NCBI GenBank assembly: GCA_035291705.1
Contig: DATDRM010000314.1
Coordinates: 1 to 30,284, forward strand
DNA length: 30,284 bases
Direction of reading: 5' to 3'
Origin: DATDRM01 sp035291705
GTDB lineage: Bacteria > Chloroflexota > Anaerolineae > Anaerolineales > UBA4823
Shown here piece after piece: positions 15,368-23,340 of the stretch (position 1 is its first letter; each line of letters starts with the position of its first letter). The position numbers were made by a program, and so were the translations under genes. Under the pieces are notes generated by a model. That model ran no database searches and was not told the DNA's origin. It saw only the letters and a list, made by a program, of their open reading frames with translations.

Positions 15368-16126
15368 ATGGTGCACCGTTTTCTTATTTTCATGTTAATT
15401 CCTTTGCTTCTCGCCAATTGCACCCCGAGGATCTCTTCGGCGTCCCCAGCAACCAGTACACCTGCCATTCCACAATCACAGACTCCCACTGCCGACGCCT
15501 ATTCTATCATCCGCGAAGAAATGGTTACAACCCAAATTGAAGCGCGCGGCGTCAACGATCCTGCCGTTCTTATGGCTATGCGTAGTGTTCCACGCCATAA
15601 ATTCGTCCCCGCCGAATATCTCGACCAATCTTATGCTGACCATCCTCTACCGATCGGCCATGGGCAGACCATTTCACAACCCTATATCGTCGCCTTGATG
15701 ACCGAAGCGCTCCACCTGGAAGCCGGACAGAGCGTCTTAGAGATCGGCACCGGCAGCGGTTACCAGGCGGTAGTTCTTGCTGAGCTTGACGTTGATGTCT
15801 ATACCATAGAGATCATCCCCGAGCTGGCCGAACAGGCCAGGCAACGCCTGACCGATCTTGGCTATGCGAATATCGAGACATTAAACGCCGACGGTTATTT
15901 CGGCTGGGAAGAACACGCCCCCTTCGATGCCATCATCGTCACCGCCGCCCCAGATCACCTACCCCAACCCCTGGCCAATCAGCTGACGGAAGGTGGGCGT
16001 TTGATCATCCCCATCGGGCCGGTCGGTTTAGTGCAAACCCTGTGGCTCTTCGAAAAAATCGACGGCGATCTACAAGCCACCAACCTGGGCGGTGTTCGTT
16101 TTGTCCCCCTGACCGGGGAGCACTAA
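15368..16126 (+). CDS. pcm: Protein-L-isoaspartate O-methyltransferase, predicted lipoprotein
   Basis: A 252-residue protein. From about residue 45 it is a standard PCMT: QIEARGVNDPAVLMAMRSVPRHKFVP, GHGQTISQPYIVALM and the SAM-binding loop VLEIGTGSGYQAVVLAEL. PCMT methylates isoaspartyl residues in aged proteins. The N-terminus is unusual: a hydrophobic segment ending LLLANC (Cys18) followed by a Ser/Thr/Pro-rich linker, as in exported lipoproteins. Asn at the position before Cys is not ideal for a lipobox. I chose ATG 15368 because an upstream GTG at 15269 would place the promoter inside the gene. The 3' end overlaps the convergent membrane-protein gene by 57 bases. Confidence 0.85.
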   Translation: MVHRFLIFMLIPLLLANCTPRISSASPATSTPAIPQSQTPTADAYSIIREEMVTTQIEARGVNDPAVLMAMRSVPRHKFVPAEYLDQSYADHPLPIGHGQTISQPYIVALMTEALHLEAGQSVLEIGTGSGYQAVVLAELDVDVYTIEIIPELAEQARQRLTDLGYANIETLNADGYFGWEEHAPFDAIIVTAAPDHLPQPLANQLTEGGRLIIPIGPVGLVQTLWLFEKIDGDLQATNLGGVRFVPLTGEH

Positions 16127-18580
16127 TACTGCAAGGCTATACACCCCTGCTCCCAACAATAGCACCAGCGTAAACCCATAACTGAGCGCAAGAATTGCTG
16201 CCAGCACCGAGGCGATCACCGACGCACACCCGTTGACCGCCCAGGCCCAGGCTACCAGATCGGGCGCATCTCGCTCGAGCCAGGCTAGCCCAAGTGGGAA
16301 CGGTAATCCCATCAAGATCGCCAGGGGAGCCAGGCTGATCACAGCTGCCAGGGCTCGCCATTGAGTCTCCCACCCCAATACTGCGTCTGACAGGTGCATC
16401 ACAGCCCACGGAGTGAGTAAGGCCAGGGCAACTAAAAGGATCATCGCTGTCCGGCGCGGGAACCAAGCTGCTCTTACCAGGGAGCTGCCCAGGCCGGAGA
16501 AGGATAATAGAGCCAACACCACCACCGTGAAGGCGTAGGTTGGGTGGCCGAGGATCAAGATAAAACGCTGGATCAATGGGATTTCAACAAAGAGAAACGC
16601 CAATCCCAGGCAGCTGAAATAGGCCAGCACCCGCAGGACTTGCCTCTTGCGGTTTTTAGGTTGGGGTTGAAGGTGATGATCAATTCTCGCGACTCGACTG
16701 CGTCGGCGGATCAACAACGGAACGATGATTAGAACCCCGCTAAAGATCGTAACCAGGATCAACAGGGCGAACAATACAAAATAACCGCTCCCCCCAAACG
16801 GTTGCCAGGTATGCCCAAGCGCAGCGAGCAGCTCTGGCGTTTGCTTCCAGGTGAAAAAGTGGAAAAAAAATGGCCGATCGTCTCTCGGTGGGGTGATCGA
16901 ATAAGGAAAGGAAGCGTAATATTCTTTCCGGTTTTTTGCGCTGAACAAGTCATTGATTGTCTTGTAGTAGACCGAATCAGGCAGACGGTTGTAGCGGTTG
17001 GTTTCCGCCACATCGATTTCCGGCGCCCAAACTAGATCGTAACGACGTTCCTCCAGGAATCCACGGATAGTAGTGAGCTCGGTTGTGTTCCAACCGTCCG
17101 GTTTGACGAGGGCGGTGATCGTCTGCAAACCGCGATACGCGACCAGCGCCCCTTGCAGATCGAGCACATTGCGCGCTTCCAGGGCTTCGACCAGAGTGGC
17201 GATCAAGCGCACTTCTTCACTTGGAGGTGTTTGCAGCCAGCGTGAAGTCACCAAAATGCCATCCGGTGCTAGCCGCGTCATCATGGCGACAAAACCCTCC
17301 ACCGTCAGCGTATAACTCTCACTCAAACTATAAGCGCCGCTCGTCACAGGGCGGTATGCGTCAGTCAGAGGTAAAAAGATAACCTCGTATGACTCTGCAT
17401 CTCTTTTTAAAAAAGCCCGCGTGGCTTCCGTAGTGGTTTGGACTTGAGCATGATGGTAAATATCATAACCTGGCACCGTACAGGAAATGGCTTCTGGGAC
17501 AAGCCGATTGTTGATCACAGCAATCACTTCTTGGACTCCACCAGCCAGCGCCTGGAGCACGCCCAAGCCACCCCCTGGCTCGAGCACCAGTGTGCGTGCC
17601 GCAGGTCGCAAAGTGAAAGCCAGAGCCTCCGGCAGGAATTCCCCCGCCGCGAAGCCCTCCGGGGAAACCAGGCTGATCGCTTGCAGTGAGTCAGCGTCGA
17701 CCGACAACCCGAACTGCTCCGGCGGGATGCCTGGGTATGTATAGCTCAGTCCCGGTAGCTGGCGCGTACCCGCCCCTGCCATAACATCCAGCCGCGAGAT
17801 GGCGTTCCAACGCCCATAAAGACTGATCGCGCCAGGATATTGGCGGGCATATGCCAATCCCTTATAAGGCGAGATCGCCATCCCTAGAGCAGCGTGCCCG
17901 CTCAGATTCACCACGCTCAGCACGGCAATCCCACCGGTTGCAGCGATTAACCCGATAAATAGAAGTATTCGCCCAGCTCTGCCCCACTTCAACCCGGACG
18001 ATAAGGTTGCAGACAATCCAGCTATGATACTGAACAGCACCGCCCCTGGGACGCCTGCCAGCCACAACGCAAAAGGCGCCAGGAGTACACCGACGCCTGA
18101 ACCTAACAAGTTAGCTGCATAGACCAGGTGACTGCGTCCCTGGCGGATTGCCAGCGCGCCGCCGATCCCCAGCCCAGCGCAAACAAAAGGGATCGCCAAA
18201 GATAGATAGTAGAGCATGAAGAGAAATATCTGCTTACGATCCCAGGCAAGGCTGTAACTATCAAAGGGCAACAAATTCACCACCCCATAGGCCAGCGTAA
18301 CGCTTACGGCAAAGCCAACCCCCGAATAAGCCAGCAAGCGCTCAATCGCTTCGTCCCCCGCTTCTGGATTTCTTTCTAACAGGCGCGGCATCATGGTCAG
18401 GATTGAGCCACTAGCGCCGAATCCGAGCACAGCCAGACTGACCACTAAGAAAGCGAAATGGTAATATTGCGCAACTGCCAGTAAACGGGTCAGAGTGCTC
18501 TCCAGCAGCAGTGCCGCTCCGGCTAATGCCCCCACACTGACAAAGCTTCTATAATCTTGCCAGAAGCTTAAGCGTTGCAT
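16070..18580 (-). CDS. Polytopic membrane protein with spermidine-synthase-like (SAM-binding fold) central domain
   Basis: The protein is 836 residues long. The N-terminal third has about seven hydrophobic helices (for example LAVLGFGASGSIL, FVCAGLGIGGALAI). The centre (about 320-560) has a Rossmann methyltransferase-like domain with LVLEPGGGLGVLQALAGG and a downstream PRDDRPFFFHFF motif typical of membrane-tethered spermidine-synthase homologs. The C-terminal part adds about six helices. The family's function is not established; polyamine synthesis should not be assumed, because the usual Asp-rich substrate motif is not evident. The stop lies 8 bases to the right of the kinase gene's end in gene order, with the start at ATG 18580. 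Its 3' end is antisense to the pcm-like gene. Confidence 0.78.
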   Translation of the reverse strand: MQRLSFWQDYRSFVSVGALAGAALLLESTLTRLLAVAQYYHFAFLVVSLAVLGFGASGSILTMMPRLLERNPEAGDEAIERLLAYSGVGFAVSVTLAYGVVNLLPFDSYSLAWDRKQIFLFMLYYLSLAIPFVCAGLGIGGALAIRQGRSHLVYAANLLGSGVGVLLAPFALWLAGVPGAVLFSIIAGLSATLSSGLKWGRAGRILLFIGLIAATGGIAVLSVVNLSGHAALGMAISPYKGLAYARQYPGAISLYGRWNAISRLDVMAGAGTRQLPGLSYTYPGIPPEQFGLSVDADSLQAISLVSPEGFAAGEFLPEALAFTLRPAARTLVLEPGGGLGVLQALAGGVQEVIAVINNRLVPEAISCTVPGYDIYHHAQVQTTTEATRAFLKRDAESYEVIFLPLTDAYRPVTSGAYSLSESYTLTVEGFVAMMTRLAPDGILVTSRWLQTPPSEEVRLIATLVEALEARNVLDLQGALVAYRGLQTITALVKPDGWNTTELTTIRGFLEERRYDLVWAPEIDVAETNRYNRLPDSVYYKTINDLFSAKNRKEYYASFPYSITPPRDDRPFFFHFFTWKQTPELLAALGHTWQPFGGSGYFVLFALLILVTIFSGVLIIVPLLIRRRSRVARIDHHLQPQPKNRKRQVLRVLAYFSCLGLAFLFVEIPLIQRFILILGHPTYAFTVVVLALLSFSGLGSSLVRAAWFPRRTAMILLVALALLTPWAVMHLSDAVLGWETQWRALAAVISLAPLAILMGLPFPLGLAWLERDAPDLVAWAWAVNGCASVIASVLAAILALSYGFTLVLLLGAGVYSLAVLVLPGQGDKTNTAQVGGL

Positions 18581-18587
18581 AATAAAC

Positions 18588-20126
18588 CTAAGACATCCCC
18601 ACCAGCTCCGTTAGCATCTCATTAATCGGTTCCAGGGCATGGTAGGCCGATTCGAAGATCGGGAATAATTGTTGGTATAGCGCTTGTGCCCCAGGATCAG
18701 GCTGGACCTCCTCCACCACCCGATTCATCGTCTCGAACATGTCGAAATTGGGGTATAGACCGATGCCCACCCCACCCACTAGGGCAGCCCCCATCGACGT
18801 TGCTTCTTCCAAAACTGCCAGGCGATGGATCGGCAAGCCATAGATATCCGCCATGATGCGGTTCCAGAATCGTCCGCGTGCTCCGCCTCCGATCACACGC
18901 ATGGCTTCAATTTGAGCTCCTTGCGTTGTGAAGGCCTCCAAGATCAGGCGCAGGTTTAGCGTTACCCCCTCCAACACCGCCCGGATCATGTCTTCCCGCG
19001 TGTGCCGTATCGTCAAGCCGATGAACGCTCCTCGGGCGTGTGGATTCCACCAGGGGCTGCGCTCACCTAACAGGTAGGGAAGAAAGATCAACCCATTCGC
19101 CCCAATCGGCGACTTCTCAGCCAAGGCATTCATAAGCTCGTATGGGCTGATACCCTGTGAGCTGGCCGCCTCGATTTCCGGCATTCCCAATTGGTCGCGC
19201 GTCCACTGGTAGGCACCTCCTGCGGTCTGCATCGTACCCGTCGGACAATACATGCCAGGGACGAGGTGAGCAAAGGTAAAGGTCTTAAACTGGGGATCGA
19301 ATATCGGTCGCCTGGTTGCAAGGGAAATCCAGGAAGATGAACCGATATAATTAAACGCTAATCCTTCGCGCAGGACTCCCGCTCCAGCTGCCGCGCAGAC
19401 TCCATCCCCACCGCCGATCACCACCGGAGTCCCGGCGACCACCCCGGCTCCCTCAGCAACCTGTGGTAAAACCGTTCCGACCACATCCATCGAACCGCGT
19501 ATGAGCGGTAATTTTGCCGAGTCAAACAGGGCAGCCTCGAGAATCGATTCGGACCAGGTGGCTTGCTCCAGATCAAACAGGTTCATCCCAGACGCGTCGG
19601 AAGGTTCGCTGACGAACTCACCAGTCAGCCGCGCTACGATCGCATCTTTTGCGTGCATGAACTTATGAGTCGCGTTGTAGACATCCGCTTGGTGTTCGCG
19701 CAGCCACAAGATTTTCAGCAACGAATACGAGGCACTCAACCGGTGACCGGTGATGCGGTATACGCGCTCCGGTGAGATGCGTTCCCCCAACCAGCGCACC
19801 TGGTCAACTGCCCGTTGGTCAGCCCAGATAATTGCCTCCCGCAAAGGCCGGGCAGATTTATCAAGCGGTACGCAGCCCATCATCTGCCCACTGAAAACAA
19901 TACACGCCACCTCGTCAGGTTTTACTTTGGCGTGGGCCAACAACTTTCTGGTCGAAATGCATACCGCCTGCCACCAATCTTCGGGATTTTGCTCTGCCCA
20001 ATTGGGGCGGTCGTAGTGGGTCTCGTAACCCTGGAATGCCGACCCCACATTACACCCCTCCCGGTCATATAAGGTAGCTTTGTTGCCCGTTGTACCAAGA
20101 TCGTGTGCTAAGACATAGTTCTTCAT
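18588..20126 (-). CDS. FGGY-family carbohydrate kinase (xylulokinase-like)
   Basis: A 512-residue ATP-dependent sugar kinase. The N-terminal phosphate loop LAHDLGTTGNKATLYD (Asp9), the substrate-domain WADQRA (101-106), the catalytic Asp241 in GGGDGVCAAAGAG, the FGGY signature region FLPYLLGERSPWW, and the C-terminal GGGARGRFWNRIMADIYGLPI are all present. Sequence and length fit the XylB branch; the true sugar may be xylulose or another ketose. The ATG overlaps the stop of the upstream 512-residue unknown gene (ATGA, 20123-20126), so the two are translationally coupled, which hints that the unknown protein supplies or controls the kinase's substrate. Confidence 0.92.
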   Translation of the reverse strand: MKNYVLAHDLGTTGNKATLYDREGCNVGSAFQGYETHYDRPNWAEQNPEDWWQAVCISTRKLLAHAKVKPDEVACIVFSGQMMGCVPLDKSARPLREAIIWADQRAVDQVRWLGERISPERVYRITGHRLSASYSLLKILWLREHQADVYNATHKFMHAKDAIVARLTGEFVSEPSDASGMNLFDLEQATWSESILEAALFDSAKLPLIRGSMDVVGTVLPQVAEGAGVVAGTPVVIGGGDGVCAAAGAGVLREGLAFNYIGSSSWISLATRRPIFDPQFKTFTFAHLVPGMYCPTGTMQTAGGAYQWTRDQLGMPEIEAASSQGISPYELMNALAEKSPIGANGLIFLPYLLGERSPWWNPHARGAFIGLTIRHTREDMIRAVLEGVTLNLRLILEAFTTQGAQIEAMRVIGGGARGRFWNRIMADIYGLPIHRLAVLEEATSMGAALVGGVGIGLYPNFDMFETMNRVVEEVQPDPGAQALYQQLFPIFESAYHALEPINEMLTELVGMS

Positions 20127-21661
20127 GTGTCCTTGTTGACCGAACTTAATTCCTTTACTAACCGATCCTTTTCTCTCCTATCCCCTTCCAAGGTTTTCAA
20201 TTTCATCAACCCGTGGTTGTCCTGCACGAAAACCAACGGCCCCTGGGGGACCTTGTTCTCGATTTGTAATATCCCCGCGTCCATGTACTCCCACATCACC
20301 TGGAACGGCTCTTTCCCTTCCACCCACTTCTCTGCGATGACGATGCCATGACCGGGCAGCACCGTGAACACCACCTGCCGGGGGTCTTCCTGGTTCCGAA
20401 ATGCCTCCGAACGAGAAAAAGCAGCTTTAATAGCTTGCGCTTGTGCCTCGGTGGAGCATGAGACTGGGAAATGGTAATACGGCTGATCTAGATATACATG
20501 CTCAACCCAACGCGGGTCATAGGCTCGTACACCGCGATGACCATGCAATTTAGACCGCGCCACCGGCACATCGTATTTCGAGATGGCAGGGTGCTCTCCT
20601 AACTCGACTCTAGGGAGATCGCGGTCCATCTCCATCAATTCGACAGCTTCTGAGGAAGGCGGGTCATTGCGTTTGCCTTCCACATACCGCACCAGAGCCC
20701 CTCTGCCGTCCGGACGGACCCCCACGATCACCGCCAGCTCATCGTCAGTCAGATTATCCTTGTCAACCGGTCGGGCGCTGCCGGTTACCGTTGCCACCAA
20801 TCCTTCCAAAACCGGCTCCCAGGTGGCAAAGCATCCCTCACTATACTGGCTGGAAATGGTGTCAGGCAAAGAAGGTACATGCGTCAGACTTCCTACACGA
20901 ATCATCTCCGTAAAAAAATGACGCCTTCCCAACTCGATCCCAGCCCGGCGCATCGCTGCGGGAGTGCTGAGACCGGACCAAATGGAATGAGGGATCCGTT
21001 CATCGATTGCTTTATGTTCGGTGATCTCTTTCGTGCTAACCGCCGTGACGATTCTGCCAGAGAGCTCATCATAGAATGCCACCAGGTCTACGGCATCACT
21101 ACGCGGGTGCGCACCAACCAGGTCAAAAGTGTAAGCCTCCAATGGGTGTTCCGTCCCCACTACCAGGATCACCCGGATGCTCATGGTTTGGGTCTGGACC
21201 ATTCTTAACAACGAAAGCATCGGCCCGCCGCGCTTACCCTGTTCATAGAGTGTTCCAAACGCTTCTTCAGCCAGGCCAGAAAAATAAAAGTCTTCCGGAT
21301 CAGGTGGATCCTTTTCAAGCACTTGCTGGAAGTAAGCCAGCATTTCCTGAAACTTCTCTTCAGAGATACTAATCAAGGTGAAGATCGTTGGGGAATGCTC
21401 GAGCTGGAAGCGTCGCCGGGCAGTAAACAACAATGCCTCTCTCCACCGCATCGGTTCACCATATCTGGCCGTCGTCAAGATCACGTGCGTACCCTCTTCA
21501 GGAGCCTTCTGGACGATATGCCCTTGACTACGCAGATGGTTGAGCAAACCAAGTGCCACTTGTTCCGCTAAGGGAGTCGCCGGTCCAGGGACATAAGCCA
21601 GGTTGATCGTCTTCCACCAGGAATGGCGGGGGTGTTCATGAGTTTGCTGTATTAGGTTCAT
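20123..21661 (-). CDS. Conserved-looking protein of unknown function (512 residues)
   Basis: I do not recognise this protein. It is soluble, with no signal peptide or membrane helix. Visible features are an N-terminal half with alternating alpha/beta character (LAYVPGPATPLAEQVALGLL, VILTTARYGEP, VILVVGTEHPLE) and a C-terminal half rich in His, Asp, Glu, Tyr and Trp (SSQYSEGCFATWEP, RSKLHGHRGVRAYDPRWVEH, YYHFPVSCSTEAQAQAI). The SEG...W...P region and the kinase neighbour recall sugar isomerases, but I see no firm motif. The start is ATG 21661: AAAAGGA lies 8 bases upstream, while TTG 21682, overlapping the acyltransferase stop, has none. It is coupled to the FGGY kinase by an ATGA overlap. Confidence 0.85.
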   Translation of the reverse strand: MNLIQQTHEHPRHSWWKTINLAYVPGPATPLAEQVALGLLNHLRSQGHIVQKAPEEGTHVILTTARYGEPMRWREALLFTARRRFQLEHSPTIFTLISISEEKFQEMLAYFQQVLEKDPPDPEDFYFSGLAEEAFGTLYEQGKRGGPMLSLLRMVQTQTMSIRVILVVGTEHPLEAYTFDLVGAHPRSDAVDLVAFYDELSGRIVTAVSTKEITEHKAIDERIPHSIWSGLSTPAAMRRAGIELGRRHFFTEMIRVGSLTHVPSLPDTISSQYSEGCFATWEPVLEGLVATVTGSARPVDKDNLTDDELAVIVGVRPDGRGALVRYVEGKRNDPPSSEAVELMEMDRDLPRVELGEHPAISKYDVPVARSKLHGHRGVRAYDPRWVEHVYLDQPYYHFPVSCSTEAQAQAIKAAFSRSEAFRNQEDPRQVVFTVLPGHGIVIAEKWVEGKEPFQVMWEYMDAGILQIENKVPQGPLVFVQDNHGLMKLKTLEGDRREKDRLVKELSSVNKDT

Positions 21662-21669
21662 ACCTGTAA

Positions 21670-21676
21670 TCCTTTT
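21670..21676 (-). promoter_or_regulatory. Ribosome binding site deciding the start of the unknown 512-residue protein
   Basis: AAAAGGA on the minus strand is 8 bases upstream of ATG 21661. It favours this ATG over the TTG at 21682, which would overlap the upstream stop codon. Confidence 0.6.
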
Positions 21677-21678
21677 GA

Positions 21679-22395
21679 TCAATTGTATAGGTTTGTTAAC
21701 CGGTTGAAGTTGGACTTAGAGCCCAGAGGAAATTTAAGATATTTCTCTGTCGCTTCGCTTAAATCCGAGTAGTATCCACGATATGGGATCGGCAGGAGAG
21801 CCGCCAGTTGGTACATGATCTCATCCGTAATCTGTTGGCGCACTTCCCGGCTCAATACGGCATCTTGCACATTGAGAGAGAATTGTTGTCCAACGATGAT
21901 GTGAAAATCCGTTCGCCTTAAGCGGGTTAGGTTTCGCCTGAATCCCTCACCCCCGTAATATATCACTGGTAGCAAAGGTGCCCCACTACGCGATGCAAGC
22001 ATGACGACACCAGGATGACCTTTCTGGAGCTGACCATTGCCGCTGCGCGTACCCTCCGGTGCAACAGCTAAGATCTTCCCATCTCCTAGTACCTCCAGCC
22101 CACGCCGGATGGCTACCATATCTGCCTCCCCACGTTTTAATGGGATGGCTCCCCAGAGATTAAACAATGCCCCCATGGCTGGATTGTTCCAAGTCTCAGC
22201 CTTGGCAAATCCGGTCACCGGCCGGGGTTGCAAGTGCGTGAACATGATCGGAACTTCCAGAAAATTTATATGGTTGGCAACCAGGATGAGCGGTCCACAG
22301 GGCGGCACGCGTTGCAGCTGTGTGTCATCGACTTGACAGATTATACGCGTTATATTCTTGATAGTAGTATTGACTAACCAGAATGATTTAGTCAA
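21679..22395 (-). CDS. PlsC-like 1-acyl-glycerol-phosphate acyltransferase family protein
   Basis: A 238-residue acyltransferase. Block I reads NHINFLE, giving His42 with Glu47 in place of the usual Asp of HX4D. Block II-like sequence is AIPLKRGEADMVAIRRG and block III is APEGTRSGNGQLQKGHPG (residues 112-130). The family adds a second acyl chain to lysophosphatidic acid at the membrane. No clear transmembrane helix; a hydrophobic N-terminus may bind the bilayer. The start is TTG 22395, overlapping the kinase stop (TTGA), with GGAG 8 bases upstream. It lies directly after a diacylglycerol-kinase-like gene, which suggests joint work on a lipid or polyprenyl-like substrate. Confidence 0.85.
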   Translation of the reverse strand: MTKSFWLVNTTIKNITRIICQVDDTQLQRVPPCGPLILVANHINFLEVPIMFTHLQPRPVTGFAKAETWNNPAMGALFNLWGAIPLKRGEADMVAIRRGLEVLGDGKILAVAPEGTRSGNGQLQKGHPGVVMLASRSGAPLLPVIYYGGEGFRRNLTRLRRTDFHIIVGQQFSLNVQDAVLSREVRQQITDEIMYQLAALLPIPYRGYYSDLSEATEKYLKFPLGSKSNFNRLTNLYN

Positions 22396-23324
22396 ATGCG
22401 GTTCTCCAGAGATGGGCTGATCATTTTAATCTGGCTGGGTAATAACTCGAGGTCTAATTTTACCCCATCGACACACAAGGTCTCGCCATCTGCATGAGCT
22501 GGCAGAACCCCTTCCAAGGCAGTAACAGTCAAGTGATGCGCTTGGCCGGTCAGGATAGGATCCTGGGAGGCTTGGGTGCCCTTCAGGAAATGCGGGATCA
22601 GGCTTAAAATCCGCGCCCGTCCCACCTGCCGAGCGATACACAAGTCGAACAGGCCATCATTGGTGTCGGCATTGGGTGCCATCATGAATCCACCTCCCAT
22701 GCGCCGGCCGTTCATAACAGACACCATTAAAGCTGGTTGCTTCAGGATCTGCCCATCAAAATCGATCTCTACCAAAGGCGCCCGGTAATACAAGAAAATG
22801 GCCTTAAGCGCCGCTACCAGGTATGCCAGGAATCCATGCAACCGTTTTAACTTCAAAGCCTCGAAGCCAACTACCGCGTCAAACCCAATTCCGACACCAT
22901 TCCCAAAATAACGCCCATCTGGATACAGACCACCGGATACCCGGCCTACGTCGATCGTCCGGGTATGACCCTGCGCTAACACCTTACAACCTCCCTCCAG
23001 GCCAGGCGGCACCCCGACGCCAAAAGCAAAATCGTTCCCCTGTCCGACACTGATCACACCAAACGCGCTTTCCCCCAAGCCTTCGTCTTTCGCCAACATT
23101 AAACCATTAAGCACCTCGTTCGCTGTGCCGTCGCCGCCAACGGCCACATCGACTTCGCAGACTTCACGGACAGCGCTTCGCGCCAGGTCGACCGCCTGCA
23201 TCGGCCGTTCAGTGCTCGAGATCTCGCAATCCAGACCATATCTCCCGAGCATTGGTCTGATCTCTTGCAACGCTCGCTGTCCAGCACCGCGTCCAGAAAT
23301 GGGGTTGACGATAATTTTGTGCAT
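22392..23324 (-). CDS. Diacylglycerol/lipid kinase family protein (YegS/DgkB-like)
   Basis: A 310-residue DAGK_cat protein. It opens with HKIIVNPISGRGAGQ, has the nucleotide-binding GGDGTANEVLNGL at about residues 63-75, then GVISVGQGNDFAFGVGVP, and the C-terminal MNGRRMGGGFMMAPNADTNDGLFDL typical of YegS/DgkB enzymes, which phosphorylate diacylglycerol or related lipids. I chose ATG 23324 because GAGGA is 6 bases upstream. ATG 23330 would touch that site, and the longer reading to 23372 overlaps the SDR gene and has no family likeness. It is followed by the coupled PlsC-like gene. Confidence 0.9.
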   Translation of the reverse strand: MHKIIVNPISGRGAGQRALQEIRPMLGRYGLDCEISSTERPMQAVDLARSAVREVCEVDVAVGGDGTANEVLNGLMLAKDEGLGESAFGVISVGQGNDFAFGVGVPPGLEGGCKVLAQGHTRTIDVGRVSGGLYPDGRYFGNGVGIGFDAVVGFEALKLKRLHGFLAYLVAALKAIFLYYRAPLVEIDFDGQILKQPALMVSVMNGRRMGGGFMMAPNADTNDGLFDLCIARQVGRARILSLIPHFLKGTQASQDPILTGQAHHLTVTALEGVLPAHADGETLCVDGVKLDLELLPSQIKMISPSLENRI

Positions 23325-23340
23325 CACCATTCCTCGTGAT

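Noticed and set aside
16070..18580. Calling the polytopic protein a true spermidine synthase
   Set aside because: It has many membrane helices and no clear polyamine-site Asp motif; only the methyltransferase-like fold is supported.
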